Assembly (NCBI GenBank): GCA_949987565.1
Contig: OX465112.1
Coordinates: forward strand, 18,200,606 to 18,264,605
Direction: 5' to 3'
Length of the DNA stretch: 64,000 nt
Source: Luidia sarsii
Lineage: Eukaryota; Echinodermata; Asteroidea; Paxillosida; Luidiidae
This document shows, piece by piece, positions 11,601-22,600 of the stretch. The position numbers were made by a program, and so were the translations under genes. The notes beneath the pieces are model-generated. The model was given only the letters and a program-made list of their open reading frames with translations. It was not told the DNA's origin and ran no database searches. The first letter of the stretch is position 1. Every line of letters starts with the position of its first letter.

Positions 11601-12364
11601 ACACCGCCGGTATATATCTAGTCCCTTAAAATGTGACGGAGTGATGTCTCGTTTGACACCTCTTGACAAACTGAAAGAAGAGGGTACAATTGACTGCCCT
11701 GTAGAATCCTGTTCACCCCCTTTACTCTTACTGACTAACCAGGCAAAGTACTTAAGCGGCATTGTGGGTTCGTTTGTGTTGAAATTAGGAGGAGTGTCCG
11801 GTCTTTCCTTGTCTCATGCCCCAACCATCTCCTTAGCCCTCTTCTCTCCTTCCCTGTCCCCTTTCATCTCATCACACCTACCAGCCCTGCCCCCTTTGCC
11901 TCCAGTGAGCCATTCTCAAACCCAGGACAGCAGCAGTGCCAATACTGGGACAATTTACAGCTGATGTAGAGTAGTAATGACAGGGAATATGTACATATTA
12001 AATGAAGAAAAACCAATTGGAAACAAAAACAAACAGTGCAAAAACCAGGCGGCAAAACTCAATTCACAATTGTTTAATTTTGGATGGTTATACTCAATCT
12101 TATTCCTTTTTTTATGTCGAGTTCCATGCTATTGAGAAGTGTATTTGAAGACCACTAAAATTGTATACAAAATTGTTGAGCATGTGATTATTTTTATATA
12201 TTATTGTGATTTTTTTTCCAAGTAATTGGTGGGTTTTTTTTTGGGGGGGGGGGGTCGTTGGTGCTGTCAAGTAAAAGTAATTAATGTGGATCCGATGGGC
12301 AGGATTGTCAACAGGATCCTGGTGGCAGGAATCCTTTGCCAAGATCCTGCAGCCGATTTCAAGA

Positions 12365-12476
12365 AAAGTTGCGTAAGTTACACAACGTACAAATGTTGCG
12401 TAAGTCTTGCGCCACAATGGCTCTTTTGTGCACTATTTAGAAAAGGCAGCAGAATGTTGCGTAAGTTACGCAACAA
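12365..12476. promoter_or_regulatory. Cluster of four TTGCGTAA octamers
   Basis: TTGCGTAA occurs at 12369, 12396 and 12457, and its reverse complement TTACGCAA at 12466. The last two form the palindrome GTTGCGTAAGTTACGCAAC. The octamer matches the C/EBP-type bZIP consensus RTTGCGYAAY. Binding is inferred only. Confidence 0.35.
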
Positions 12477-12689
12477 AACGATGCGTGCGCAACATTTGAA
12501 GTTTCGTGAAATCAGCTGCTGTATGAAAGCAGCAGTGGACCCTCTCCGCTCCATCTTCTGGACAGGGGCAAGATTGCAGTGTTGTCGTACTTGTGCTGGC
12601 AGTGTAACTTAACTCATGCAAGAACACTATCTACACTTGTATACTATTTTTTTGGGGGGAGGGGGGGGTTGGGGCCTGTAGTTGTACAC

Positions 12690-12995
12690 ATGGCAAGGTA
12701 CTTGTGCCTGTACTGATAACAGTGTGGTGTACTCATTACCAGTTACCTGTACTCATGACCAAGTCCTGCATTCTCCACTCATGACCAAATATCTTTACTC
12801 GTGACCAAGTATCCTTACTCATGACCAAGCAACTGTACTCTGAATCGAGTACCGGTACCTGTTCTCATAATTAAGTCCTTGTACACACAAGTACTTGCAT
12901 AAATGGTGACAGGTGCTCTTGTACTTGTTTTCATGGTCAAGTACTTGCACTTGGTCTCCAAGCAAGTGGACTTGCTTGTGTGATTAAGCACCTCC
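12690..12995 (+). repeat. Degenerate minisatellite around 'tactcatgaccaagta'
   Basis: About twelve imperfect units of roughly 20-25 bp (actcatgaccaagt, cttactcgtgaccaagt, tgtactcatgacc and similar). Decay increases towards the right end. No coding signature. Confidence 0.6.
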
Positions 12996-12999
12996 TGTG

Positions 13000-15900
13000 T
13001 CGGTAAAGGTACTTGACAACAACACTGCAAACCTATTCAGGGTGATACAGCAGACTGCCCACAGCAAGTCAGTCGGAAAGGTTTGTGCAGGCAGCATGAC
13101 TGATCCTAATACATGCGTGGCAAATTGTTTCTGTCGGCCAAAAAGAAGCTTTCAGTTCAGTTTCGGCTGACTGGCCACCAATGAAAACTACGACTTCAGA
13201 ATCCCCCCCCAAAAAAAAAAAAAACGGGGAAAAAATTGTTGTGCTGGCAGGAAATCTCCGTCAACGGCAGCCGTGTGTTTATAGCTTCATCTGAGCTACT
13301 CAGCCGGGCTTTCATTTTGTGCATTGCTTTGTGGTTCCGTTGTCAGTTTGTGCATAGAGCAAGGAACCTGCTCTATGGTTTGTGCCAATGGTCAAAGTTT
13401 GTGGCAATGGTGCGCAGTTTGGGGAATGGGACTACAGCCACCGACTATGCCAAGCGGGAGCCTTGTCGTTGTAATTTTAGAGATTTTGGGGGATGTTAGT
13501 GAGTGTGTGTGAGCTGGGTAACTTGTGCTATGTGTTCAGCACACCGGTAGGACTGTTTGATATGGACCCCCATTAGGGATTGTATGGTACTTGCAGAGGT
13601 CTACTCTCCCACTAGGTATGCCAGGTCTTGTACCCTCATCCACTCCTCTGATGATGTCGGCAGGGGCGGGTCCCTACTGGTGCTTCTCCAAGATCCTTGG
13701 GGAAACAATTCTGGCATCTCCAGGAGAACAGCATCTTGGACTTGGCGTTTGGTAGTGGGCTGCATCCTCGAGTATCGAGCACTGTCCCCTGGCTTCAAGG
13801 GAAATGTGTTTTCATTTCTGAAACAGACTGGCATACCTCTTGATTTAGTAGACCTTTGATAACTACTTAAGTCGTAAGATTCTGTTTCATGTTTATGTCG
13901 TAATCATCTCATGGAGACCCTATGGAAACTGGTTAAAACTCACTGAACCATTCTAAAGACTCATTCCTGAAAAAAGGGGGTTAAACACCTAAGCCAGTCT
14001 TAAACACCAACATTCCATTTTTGATTTGATTAATTTATCCCCCCCCCCCCACTTAAGTGACCCAAATCTATCCCATAGAGAGGCTGGAATTCCTCGATTC
14101 TCCAGTGTTTGTATCCTGTGCTTTTTTCTGAGTGTTTGACTGGCCGTGGTGGTTTGTTGGTGTGTTGGGACGTGTGTTCACAGTATAGTGGAAGTGACAT
14201 TCAGATGTCCAAGATCTCACTGTCATAACCATCTTCACGGGTCCTTTGCTTTGTGGACTGTTGTTGTCCGTACGTCCCTTTTTTTCTTCTCTCAATCGGT
14301 TCTTGTACTGACGAACAGGTCGAAAACACTGACGTCGAACTAGACCCACCAAGCAGTCTGTAAACTTTGCCTCAATTGCCCCATTGGGATCGTGTCAGAG
14401 AGTCACTCACATCAACATGAAAAAAACAGAGAAGCTTGTGGTGAACACAAGCATGCTAAGCCAGAACAGGTTACCAGCCAAATGTGCATGTCCTGCTTTC
14501 CACACCGGTACCCGGCTGTTTCGGCTAAGCATGCTAGTGCGTTAAGCATTTGGGTTTGTTTGTTTGTTTTTATTGGTGGAGTTTTATGACGATCTCGGTC
14601 AGCAGCTGATATGTTTAGATATATTTCCATGTCTATCCCTGGATGTTAAATAACCCCCCCCCCCACACACACACATGACCATAAAGTAATCCACCAGGAT
14701 GTGTTGAAACCATTTCGTCATCTTGTCTGAAACTGCCACACTTTGATTGGTGCTTGCCTCCCCCCCCCCAGCATTTAGTTCGTCTTCATTTCATGTTCCT
14801 TTATACTTAAGAGATGCATGTGTGGTTTATGTTATCTTTTGAATCCCACCCCCCCCCCCCGATTTCCTGTGGGTTGGACAGAATCGAAAAATAATGATGT
14901 CCATTGTGTTTTGGTGGCAACTATTCCTGTCTACGCCCTGCGATACCCACCATTAAGAAGCACTGTTTATACAAAATAATATCACCCTATGCTTAGCCCC
15001 ATATAAGTATAGTGGAGGTCATTGGCGAATGACCTCTGGAGGTCAGAGGTCAACCACGGAGACTGTACGCTTGTTACTGTGCCTGTATATATAAACTAAG
15101 TAAAAAGAAAAAACCTCAATTCCGGGGGAATTGTACATTTAATGGAAACAATTGAAAGGGAGAAACAAGAACACGAACCAGGATTTGTAAAGAATTCCCA
15201 ATTTGTATTATAAACTGTATTTAAAGAAAAGTGCATTTATCACGCTGACATGTAGGTGTTATTGTCTGGGGGGGGGGGGGTGGGCGGTGCTCTTTGTCTA
15301 ACTATATGGTCTAACCAGTGCGGGATAGGGCCAGCGATTCTAACGGGACGAAAGCACGAGACTGGTAGCGTTCGACTCGCAAGCTCGTCCCGTTGCTGGC
15401 TGTTTGCTGGCAACCAACACTCAATGCCAGCATCGACCGAGATGAGGGTTTCAAGTGTTCCTCAGTGCGGGATTATTGTGGTTCTTCTTTCTTTTGTATG
15501 TGTGGGTATGGTGTCTGCTTCAAAGCCAGTCTGTGTATAAAGGTCTTTGTAGAAAAGAAGAAGAAAACAGATTCAACCAAAATGTATCTGAAGTGGAACC
15601 CGCTGTACCGTGTTATTTTCGTATAATCACGTGTGCTTTTTGTTTTTATCCGACCCCTCCCCCGACGAAATTCTTGTCATTAAAAATTGCCCCCATCCCC
15701 AAATCTGTACCCACTGAAACGATCTGCGAGGAAGGTCAATTTAATTACACCTCGCCCTGTCCCTAAATGATTAGTGAATATCAAATACCTGCTCCCCCGC
15801 TGTCTTGTTAAGTTCTATACGGACCTTTTAAAAAAAGGGGCTTCATTTCTGCCAGAGATGTGGATGGATTTGTGTACGATTCGAACTTGTGGTTCCAGTG

Positions 15901-16960
15901 CACCGTCATTTTGCATAGGACTTCCGAGTTTGTTGATTTGCAATGGATTGGACCGGACCACCGATGTGGGTACCTGTTGTTTTTTTCTCCATTTTTTTTT
16001 ATTACTGTTATTTTTTAGGTTGAACATGCGCGATCAAACAAAGTAAAATCCACTGTACGGATCACGGCGAGGGACTGGGGGCAAGTCTGTCGTTTTTTGT
16101 TCCTTGAAACCGGTAAAGAAAAGAAGGTTGAGGAAAGGGAACACAAATTTAGAAAAAAAATAATAAAGATGTATTTTGTTTGGAGACGGAAGCTCGTTGA
16201 ACAGAGAAATTATACCGTGGAATGTAAGGAACATGGAGTGTAAAGGTAAAATGGAAAACAAAAAATAAAATACAAAACTGAACGTGTAAATGAAATGGTG
16301 AGTGTTTGATTATTTCGTGTTTTCTACAGCTGGTTCGAAATCTTCAAAAACTCAGAAAGACTGCCCTCTGAATCGTAGCAAGACCTTTTTTGAGGGGGAT
16401 CTTGAAACAATGGTTGCTCCTTGGCCTTCGCTTACGGATTGGGGGATATTATTTCAGTCCCATGATATTAAATTTTCCGTCACCACAGCAACGGTTACAT
16501 TCCTGCTCAATCGATTGCAGGCAGGGGAGTAGAATATCCGCTCGAGGGGAAAGTCCCCTGTTACCATGGCAATACAAAGCACTGGCACGGACGTGCACAG
16601 ATTATTTACAAGCGGATGTGTTTGCGTTTCATATCATGCTGTGACGAGCGAATTCGATTTACTCGTTTAGTTATCCTACTTTCGCCTGGGCCGAATTAAG
16701 TTCCCATCGCACGGAGCAGGTGCGCCTCGTGCTAAAGTGAATCGGAAACATCTCGACTCGATCCCGAACGAGACCGAGAATCATCAAGTTTAAACCGATT
16801 TGTGAGCGGCTGTTATCGGCCGAGCCCATAGAGCTCTATGGCCGAGCCAAACTAGAATATCTTCGCCTAGATATTCACTTCACGGTTCTCTGAAAGTTGA
16901 AAACTTTGCTCCAAAAACCCATTACGATGACAACTTACGAGATCCGTCTGTAACAGACTT
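13000..16960. other. B55 distal 3' flank / intergenic, no gene supported
   Basis: Several short open frames exist, but none shows a recognisable domain, splice context or codon pattern. Few repeats are present compared with the rest of the window, and an AATAAA-type signal lies near 16264. A long B55 3' UTR reaching this far is possible but unproven. A perfect Pumilio-type TGTATATA lies at 15084-15091. Confidence 0.4.
15016..15052. promoter_or_regulatory. Four nuclear-receptor half-sites (AGGTCA) within 37 bp
   Basis: AGGTCA at 15016-15021 faces TGACCT at 15030-15035. A perfect direct repeat AGGTCA-G-AGGTCA (DR1) follows at 15040-15052. DR1 is the classical RXR/HNF4-type element. Function is inferred from motif only. 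Confidence 0.35.
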
Positions 16961-16969
16961 GAAAGAAGT

Positions 16970-17224
16970 GATATACAAAAATGTTGCAAACTGCTTACTG
17001 ACTAAAATTACCAAAATGCAAATCTTAAAATTTAGTTGGCCTGACGTTTCGATCCTATATAGCAGGACCTTCCTCTAAGGCAGAGTCACTCTGCCTTTGG
17101 GAAAGGTCCTGCTAGGATCGAAACGTCAGGCCCACTTTTCGATCCTACACTGGCAGGACCTTTCTCAAAGGCAGAGTGACTCTGCCTTTGAGAAAGGTTC
17201 TGCTAGGATCGAAACGTCAGGCCC
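16970..17224 (-). mobile_element. HP family fold-back element, compound, with 13-bp target duplication
   Basis: Exact direct repeats ACTTGAAAGAAGT flank it at 16957-16969 and 17225-17237. It begins gatatacaaaaatgttgcaa and contains two successive fold-back units (gatcctatatagcaggac and gatcctacactggcagg), so three to four arms are stacked. The end away from gatatac is truncated at ggccc. Confidence 0.85.
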
Positions 17225-18744
17225 ACTTGAAAGAAGTTAAAGTGGGATGTGTTGCTGGGGAGGGAGATTACCTCGAACGTGCAAGATCACAATGAGCCCT
17301 TTATCCATTTGCATCATTTAGATTTCGAATCAGCCCACACACCTTTAGGCCGGCAGGTCTCACTGATCCGCCTACACGATGATCACGTGTATGTTTTCAC
17401 CCTATACCATTCTACCCTGAACTAATGTGGTTCTCGAGAACATTACGTTTGAATTCTATGAGCGATTATGCCCAACACCGGAGAAAGAAAAACCTTGAGA
17501 GCTACGAAATTCGTTCTTTTCGTGGTTTTTGTTGTTCAACTTGTTAAAAAAACACTCAGTCATCTCCCTCGGCGTTCGGAAACTCGTCAAATGCTCTCCG
17601 CGTTGCCAGGCACGGAGAATGTTTGTTGTCATTCGTTAGCATGACAATGAGCGTTGTGCGGCAGTGAACGTGACAAGCCAGCGGAGCTTGCTCCCTTTAA
17701 AAAAAAAAACAACCAATACCGAGAAGGAGTTGTCAAACACTTGCCCTCGTGAATACCAGATGTCGTCATCGGGATTACTCAGTCATCATGCCCCCCCCCA
17801 TAAAAAGGATCAAGCATTCTCGCGGTTTGAGCGAAGTTTCGGAATGTTTGCGGTTCGGGAAACAAATTGTGGCGATTGTTGGGAGTGGCCAGCATCTCAA
17901 CGTTTCGGACAGTGAGTGTTCTGCCCGTCGTAAGGAGACCACGTGGTAACTTCACCAGGCAGACCGTAATGTGAAAAAAGAAATGATCTTGAGACAGCAT
18001 CCCATAAGGAGCAAGGACTGTAACGCGTCCATTTTGCCTGAGCTGGAAATCAATACCACCTTCGCCCACTCTATAACCAGACCGCCTGGTCTTCTATATC
18101 TGGTAAAAAAAAAATCAATCGGAGACCGCGGCAGATTTGTTACGAAACAAACACAGCCGGAGGATATGAAATATTCTCTGAACCTCTTTTCAATTGTGGG
18201 GCTGAATGGCTTTATTCCATACTTGCCTTCAACCTTGATAATACTAAGGCCCCGCTATGCATGGGCACTCATTATGAGCTTGAACCAACAATTAATTTCA
18301 TCAACAACAACAAAAACCCGGTATTGCCGGGGCGTGATGTACGTGCGTGCCGAATGCAACGCGCCCTCAGAAAATTACGCATCTAGAAATTTGGTACGAA
18401 CATGGTACCTTCGTTGCATCACCCGGTGTAACTGTAACCATGGAGGAATAAGAAAAGACTTTGATCTAATTAGGCCTAAGGTTTTCGGGGAAGATCAGTG
18501 AAATAAAAACCGTCTTGTTGTTAACGGCCGCAAAAACGCACCATAGGCCAACTCTGCCTGTCTGTCTATACGTCAATACGTCTGTACAATTATCTGTCTG
18601 TCCATCATGTCTGTCTATAGTAGTCGTATATAATTTTTTTTTATTTTCTGTAAGTGTAAATTTCATCTGTCAATCCGCCTTTCTGTCAGTCTTTTTGTCT
18701 GCATCTGTTAATTACACCATACCTCCATGATTACACTAAATCAA

Positions 18745-18911
18745 TCTTAAAATGGGCCTGACGTTTCAATCCTAGCAGGACCTTTCTCACTCTGCCTTTG
18801 AGAAAGGTCCTGCTCTAGGATCGAAACGTCAGGCCCACTAAATTTAAAGATTTACATTTTTGTAATTTTAGTTAGTAAGCAGTTTGCAACATTTTTGTAT
18901 AATCACCTTAT
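18745..18911 (+). mobile_element. HP family fold-back element with 15-bp target duplication
   Basis: Flanked by exact ATTACACTAAATCAA at 18730-18744 and 18912-18926. The arms gggcctgacgtttcaatcct and gatcgaaacgtcaggcccac flank a short loop. The conserved end gcaacatttttgtataatca abuts the right duplication; the left end is truncated. Confidence 0.9.
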
Positions 18912-19305
18912 ATTACACTAAATCAAGAGAGTAAACATTCGCCTTCATTGACGGGGTGGCCGGATTATAGAGGACAATACTGAGGACCTCTTGTATCCGC
19001 TGAGTTTCTGGGGAAGACCCCCCTCCCTCCTCGGTGGTGACCCCCCTCCCCTCCCCTGGCCCTAGGCGACGATTGGTCTGACTCGAACAATGTAGAAAGT
19101 CAGTGAAAGTTGTTTGGCCACCGTCGTACCACGCGGTGACAGTGCAAGTATACGTGCACGTACTTCGGCCCAGCAATCCGATGCACCCGACCGTGCATTA
19201 TTGATCGTCATTAGAGTAGATACTTTCGTGTATTGAGGGGCGGGTTACGCATGCGTTTCTTGCAATACGCCACCACGCGGCGAGTTGTCCACAAAGGCTG
19301 GACAG

Positions 19306-19595
19306 TTATAAGATACCGTGCAAAGCTAGCAGCGAAGGGAAAGCTCTTACACAACTGCGTGCAAATACCCCGTGTGTGTATGTATCTGTCGTTCCGCTGA
19401 CAAGTGCGTTAGGTATCAAGTAACGACCTTGGTAAGTCTTCTAACTCATTTACCTAAGTCAAGAGAGAGTGTCGTGCGTACGTGAGCTGATTTGAAGAGC
19501 CAAGCCGTGTCTCTCCTAAGTCCTATGCTCACCATCATCTAGTCCGGCCCGACCGCGTGGGCTCAGCGTGTGCAGCCCTCCGCATCGCCCCCGTC
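19306..19595 (+). promoter_or_regulatory. Candidate promoter and 5' leader of the fibrocystin-L gene
   Basis: A TATA-like ttataaga lies at 19306-19313. A possible 5'-UTR splice pair (donor ttg|gtaagt at 19432, acceptor gtgcag| at 19574-19575) would remove 144 bp before the ATG. The transcription start cannot be placed from sequence alone. Confidence 0.3.
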
Positions 19596-19659
19596 ATGGC
19601 GTCCCTAACGACGGTAGGCTTGCTGGCCATCGCCTTGCTCGTTCTCCTCGGAGTAGGCG
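19596..19659 (+). CDS. PKHD1L1: PKHD1L1 exon 1: start and signal peptide
   Basis: The ATG sits in gtcATGgcg, a good initiation context. The donor is ggcg|gtaagt, phase 1. MASLTTVGLLAIALLVLLGV is a typical cleavable signal peptide: short n-region, long Leu/Ala/Val core. Joining to exon 2 gives GAVSGSKVDSISPNYGS, matching the mature N-terminus of the family. The upstream GTG in frame at 19557 is not needed. Confidence 0.85.
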
Positions 19660-22600
19660 GTAAGTCATCCATTTTTTGTCTTCTTTGCCAACCGTACAAC
19701 GACCCAACATCGCAGAATGGTGAAATCGTATGGGGTCTCATATGACTGAGTAATCTGTCTGACATGTCTTGAGTGTGTAACGTGCCTAGTTAAATGTAAT
19801 GATAACAATTGGAGCTGTCAATGTAATTTGGCCAAACCACTACTTAATTATGACAATGATATTATTTCACCAAGATGAGATGTATTGTATTTGTATTGCC
19901 TCTAAATGTATGCGGATTTCCAGTATACGGTTAACATCGGGCAGTCCACAAACACTATGACTATGAGACTGTGTTTTCGGTGTTTTCATAGTAAATGGTT
20001 TATTTTCATAATTATGATAATCTTATTATTATTAAGTCATGTAGGCTGCATTATCACTCCCATCTTTCTCTCGTGTAACAGAAATAAAATACCAAGGCCT
20101 CACTAGACGAACTTGGTCTCAAACGGTCCTTTTATCATTCACTGCTACATCGGAACACGGAGTGGGATTGATTCTTACCACTCGCATTAGTTATAAGAAA
20201 TGTGCGACCTCCCTCATGTTTTCTTTTGTGATGGTACTTCCTCTGTTGTGTTACGCTCAAGCCGAGTCCCAACTGAATGGCCACACCGTGGCGTGACTTG
20301 CACCACGGAGCTTGCACAAATCTGCTATTGAATCGTTAAAAGTCTTCCCCGGATTACAGAATTACAAAGCACATTACGACGTTATGCCAGTCGCATCTGT
20401 TTTGTACTCCACTGGTCTTTACTCAGCATCAAACAAAACATAGAAGGGTCTGACGTTTCGAACCAAAACGCGAATATCAAAACTTGGGTTACAGCATCAA
20501 ACAAATTAAAGTGAGGTTTGGGTTGGCAAAAGTGATCTTGTCAATCGTGACATATTGTGCTTAAAGACCCAATACAACTTTGGGAAGATCGGAAAACATC
20601 GATGTCCACAGATTTCCTTCCAATAAATTTACACAGTTTGTAGATGGTCATGATAGAATCCTCATGTTGAAATCTTACGGTCTGGGATGCTTTACTTCCC
20701 TATAAATCTTCACTCAAACATCGACAAATAGTTTATAACTCGCAAGTCATAAACTATTTCTTACACTACAGAATGGTGCAAAAACCGTGACTTTTTTTTT
20801 TTTTTTTTTTTTTTTACTTTTTCTACTTTCTCAGATCACCATTTGAGCTAAAAACCTTCGCAGGATTGCTTTTTTGGGATGTTTAATGGCTTAACACACA
20901 AACTGTTGCAATCTTTTGACCCTTACCAATGTTGTACCGGTATTGTGCTTAAGGAAATGTTAGTGCATGCTTATTGTTCCTTGAAATTGGCTGAGTTTCA
21001 CGTCTATGCTAAACCGCATCAAGATATGGTTGTTGATGGTTTTTTTTTTTCGCTGCAGTTCTTAGTCGAATGCTTGCTATTCACATCGCGAAAGAAAGCC
21101 TTCGACCTCATTAAAAACCACAAAGGAATCGGCTATTGGATGACAGAAACCGAAATCTAAGCCCCAGCATGCCGTGGTTTAAAAATACAAATCGGCCGAA
21201 AAAAGAAGGACAATTCTAACTTATTTTGTAGTCGTCAATGTGGGTCTATCGGGTGGATGGCTCGATGGCAAACCCGAATCCACTTTTCCAATTAATCGCT
21301 CCAATGGCGCAGGCGTACGGCCCCCTCCCTCGTACTGTGAACAAGAATTACTCGCCGTCCTTTGAATGTTGCGGCGGTCGGCATAACCTCAAAGCTCAAC
21401 TGATTCGTGGTCGCATTTTCCAACTCGCACGAGCGACCCGAGTTAACGTAGCCCGGGACGGACGTCACGATGTTCGGGCCCACAAAGCAATCTCAGAGGT
21501 GTATTGTACCTTTTTTTTATTTCTGGAACGGCACCCAAGCTGTGTTGTTTTAAAACTTCGCATTGCCTATGCCAATCATCTTTCCAGTGCACATTGATCT
21601 CCACTAAGCTATAGAATATAGATAATTGGATTAAATGAGGTACATGAACGCGGCATAATCGCGGAAGGTTGTCAAACCTGAAATATCAGAGAGAGAGAGA
21701 GAGAGAGAGAAACTCAGGCGAGTCTGTAGCCAGTCATTATAAAGTTAATACAAAAACTGTTGCAAACTACTCACTGACTATAAAATGACCTGCAATACAT
21801 GTACATAGATCTCAAAAGAGGGCCTAACGTTTCGATCCTGGCTTGAATTCTGCAAGTGAATGGTACACTAGCTGTCGAGATTTCCTATCGTTTTAACGAG
21901 TTTCAAACGAGTTCTTTTCAGAACCATATATACTTACTCACAAAAGAGAATTTACATGGTGTCACCGCAAACCTAATTATCCTGCTATTCTCACCATGCA
22001 AACCTTCAAATCTCATTTGAGTTTCAAAAAATAATTGCAAACTTCTCAGCGGCCTATACAGACTGAAATAGCAAAAATGCAAATTTGAAAAAAATGTGAG
22101 TGCCGGACGTTCTCATCCCAACAGCTCCTGTCTGAAAGGTAAAATTTCTCACATTCTAAAAGATGCTATGAGCAGTGGAATTGAGTAAATGAGCAGTGGA
22201 ATTGAGGAAATGAACAGTGGAATTGAGTAAATGAGCAGTGGAATTGACCAAATGAACGGCGATTTGAGTAAATGAGCAGTGGAATTGAGCAAATGAGCGG
22301 TGAATTGAGCAAATGAGCAGTGGAATTGAGTAAATGAACGGTGAATTGAGTAAATGAACAGTGGAATTGAGTAAATGAGCAGTGGAATTGAGTAAATGAG
22401 CAGTGGAATTGAGTAAATGAACGGTGAATTGAGTAAATGAGCAGTGGAATTGAGTAAATGAGCAGTGGAATTGAGTAAATGAGCAGTGGAATTGAATAAA
22501 TGAGCAGTGAATTGAGTAAATGAGCATTGAATTTAGGAAATGAGCACGGGAATTGAGTAAATGAGCTGTGGAATTGAGTAAATGAGCAGTGGAATTGAGT

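Noticed and set aside
17971..18501. A 176-codon open frame in the intergenic region
   Set aside because: No recognisable domain, no splice or promoter context and irregular composition; probably chance.
10626..19300. A third gene between the two recognised genes
   Set aside because: No open frame there has family features, and no consistent chain of exons was found.
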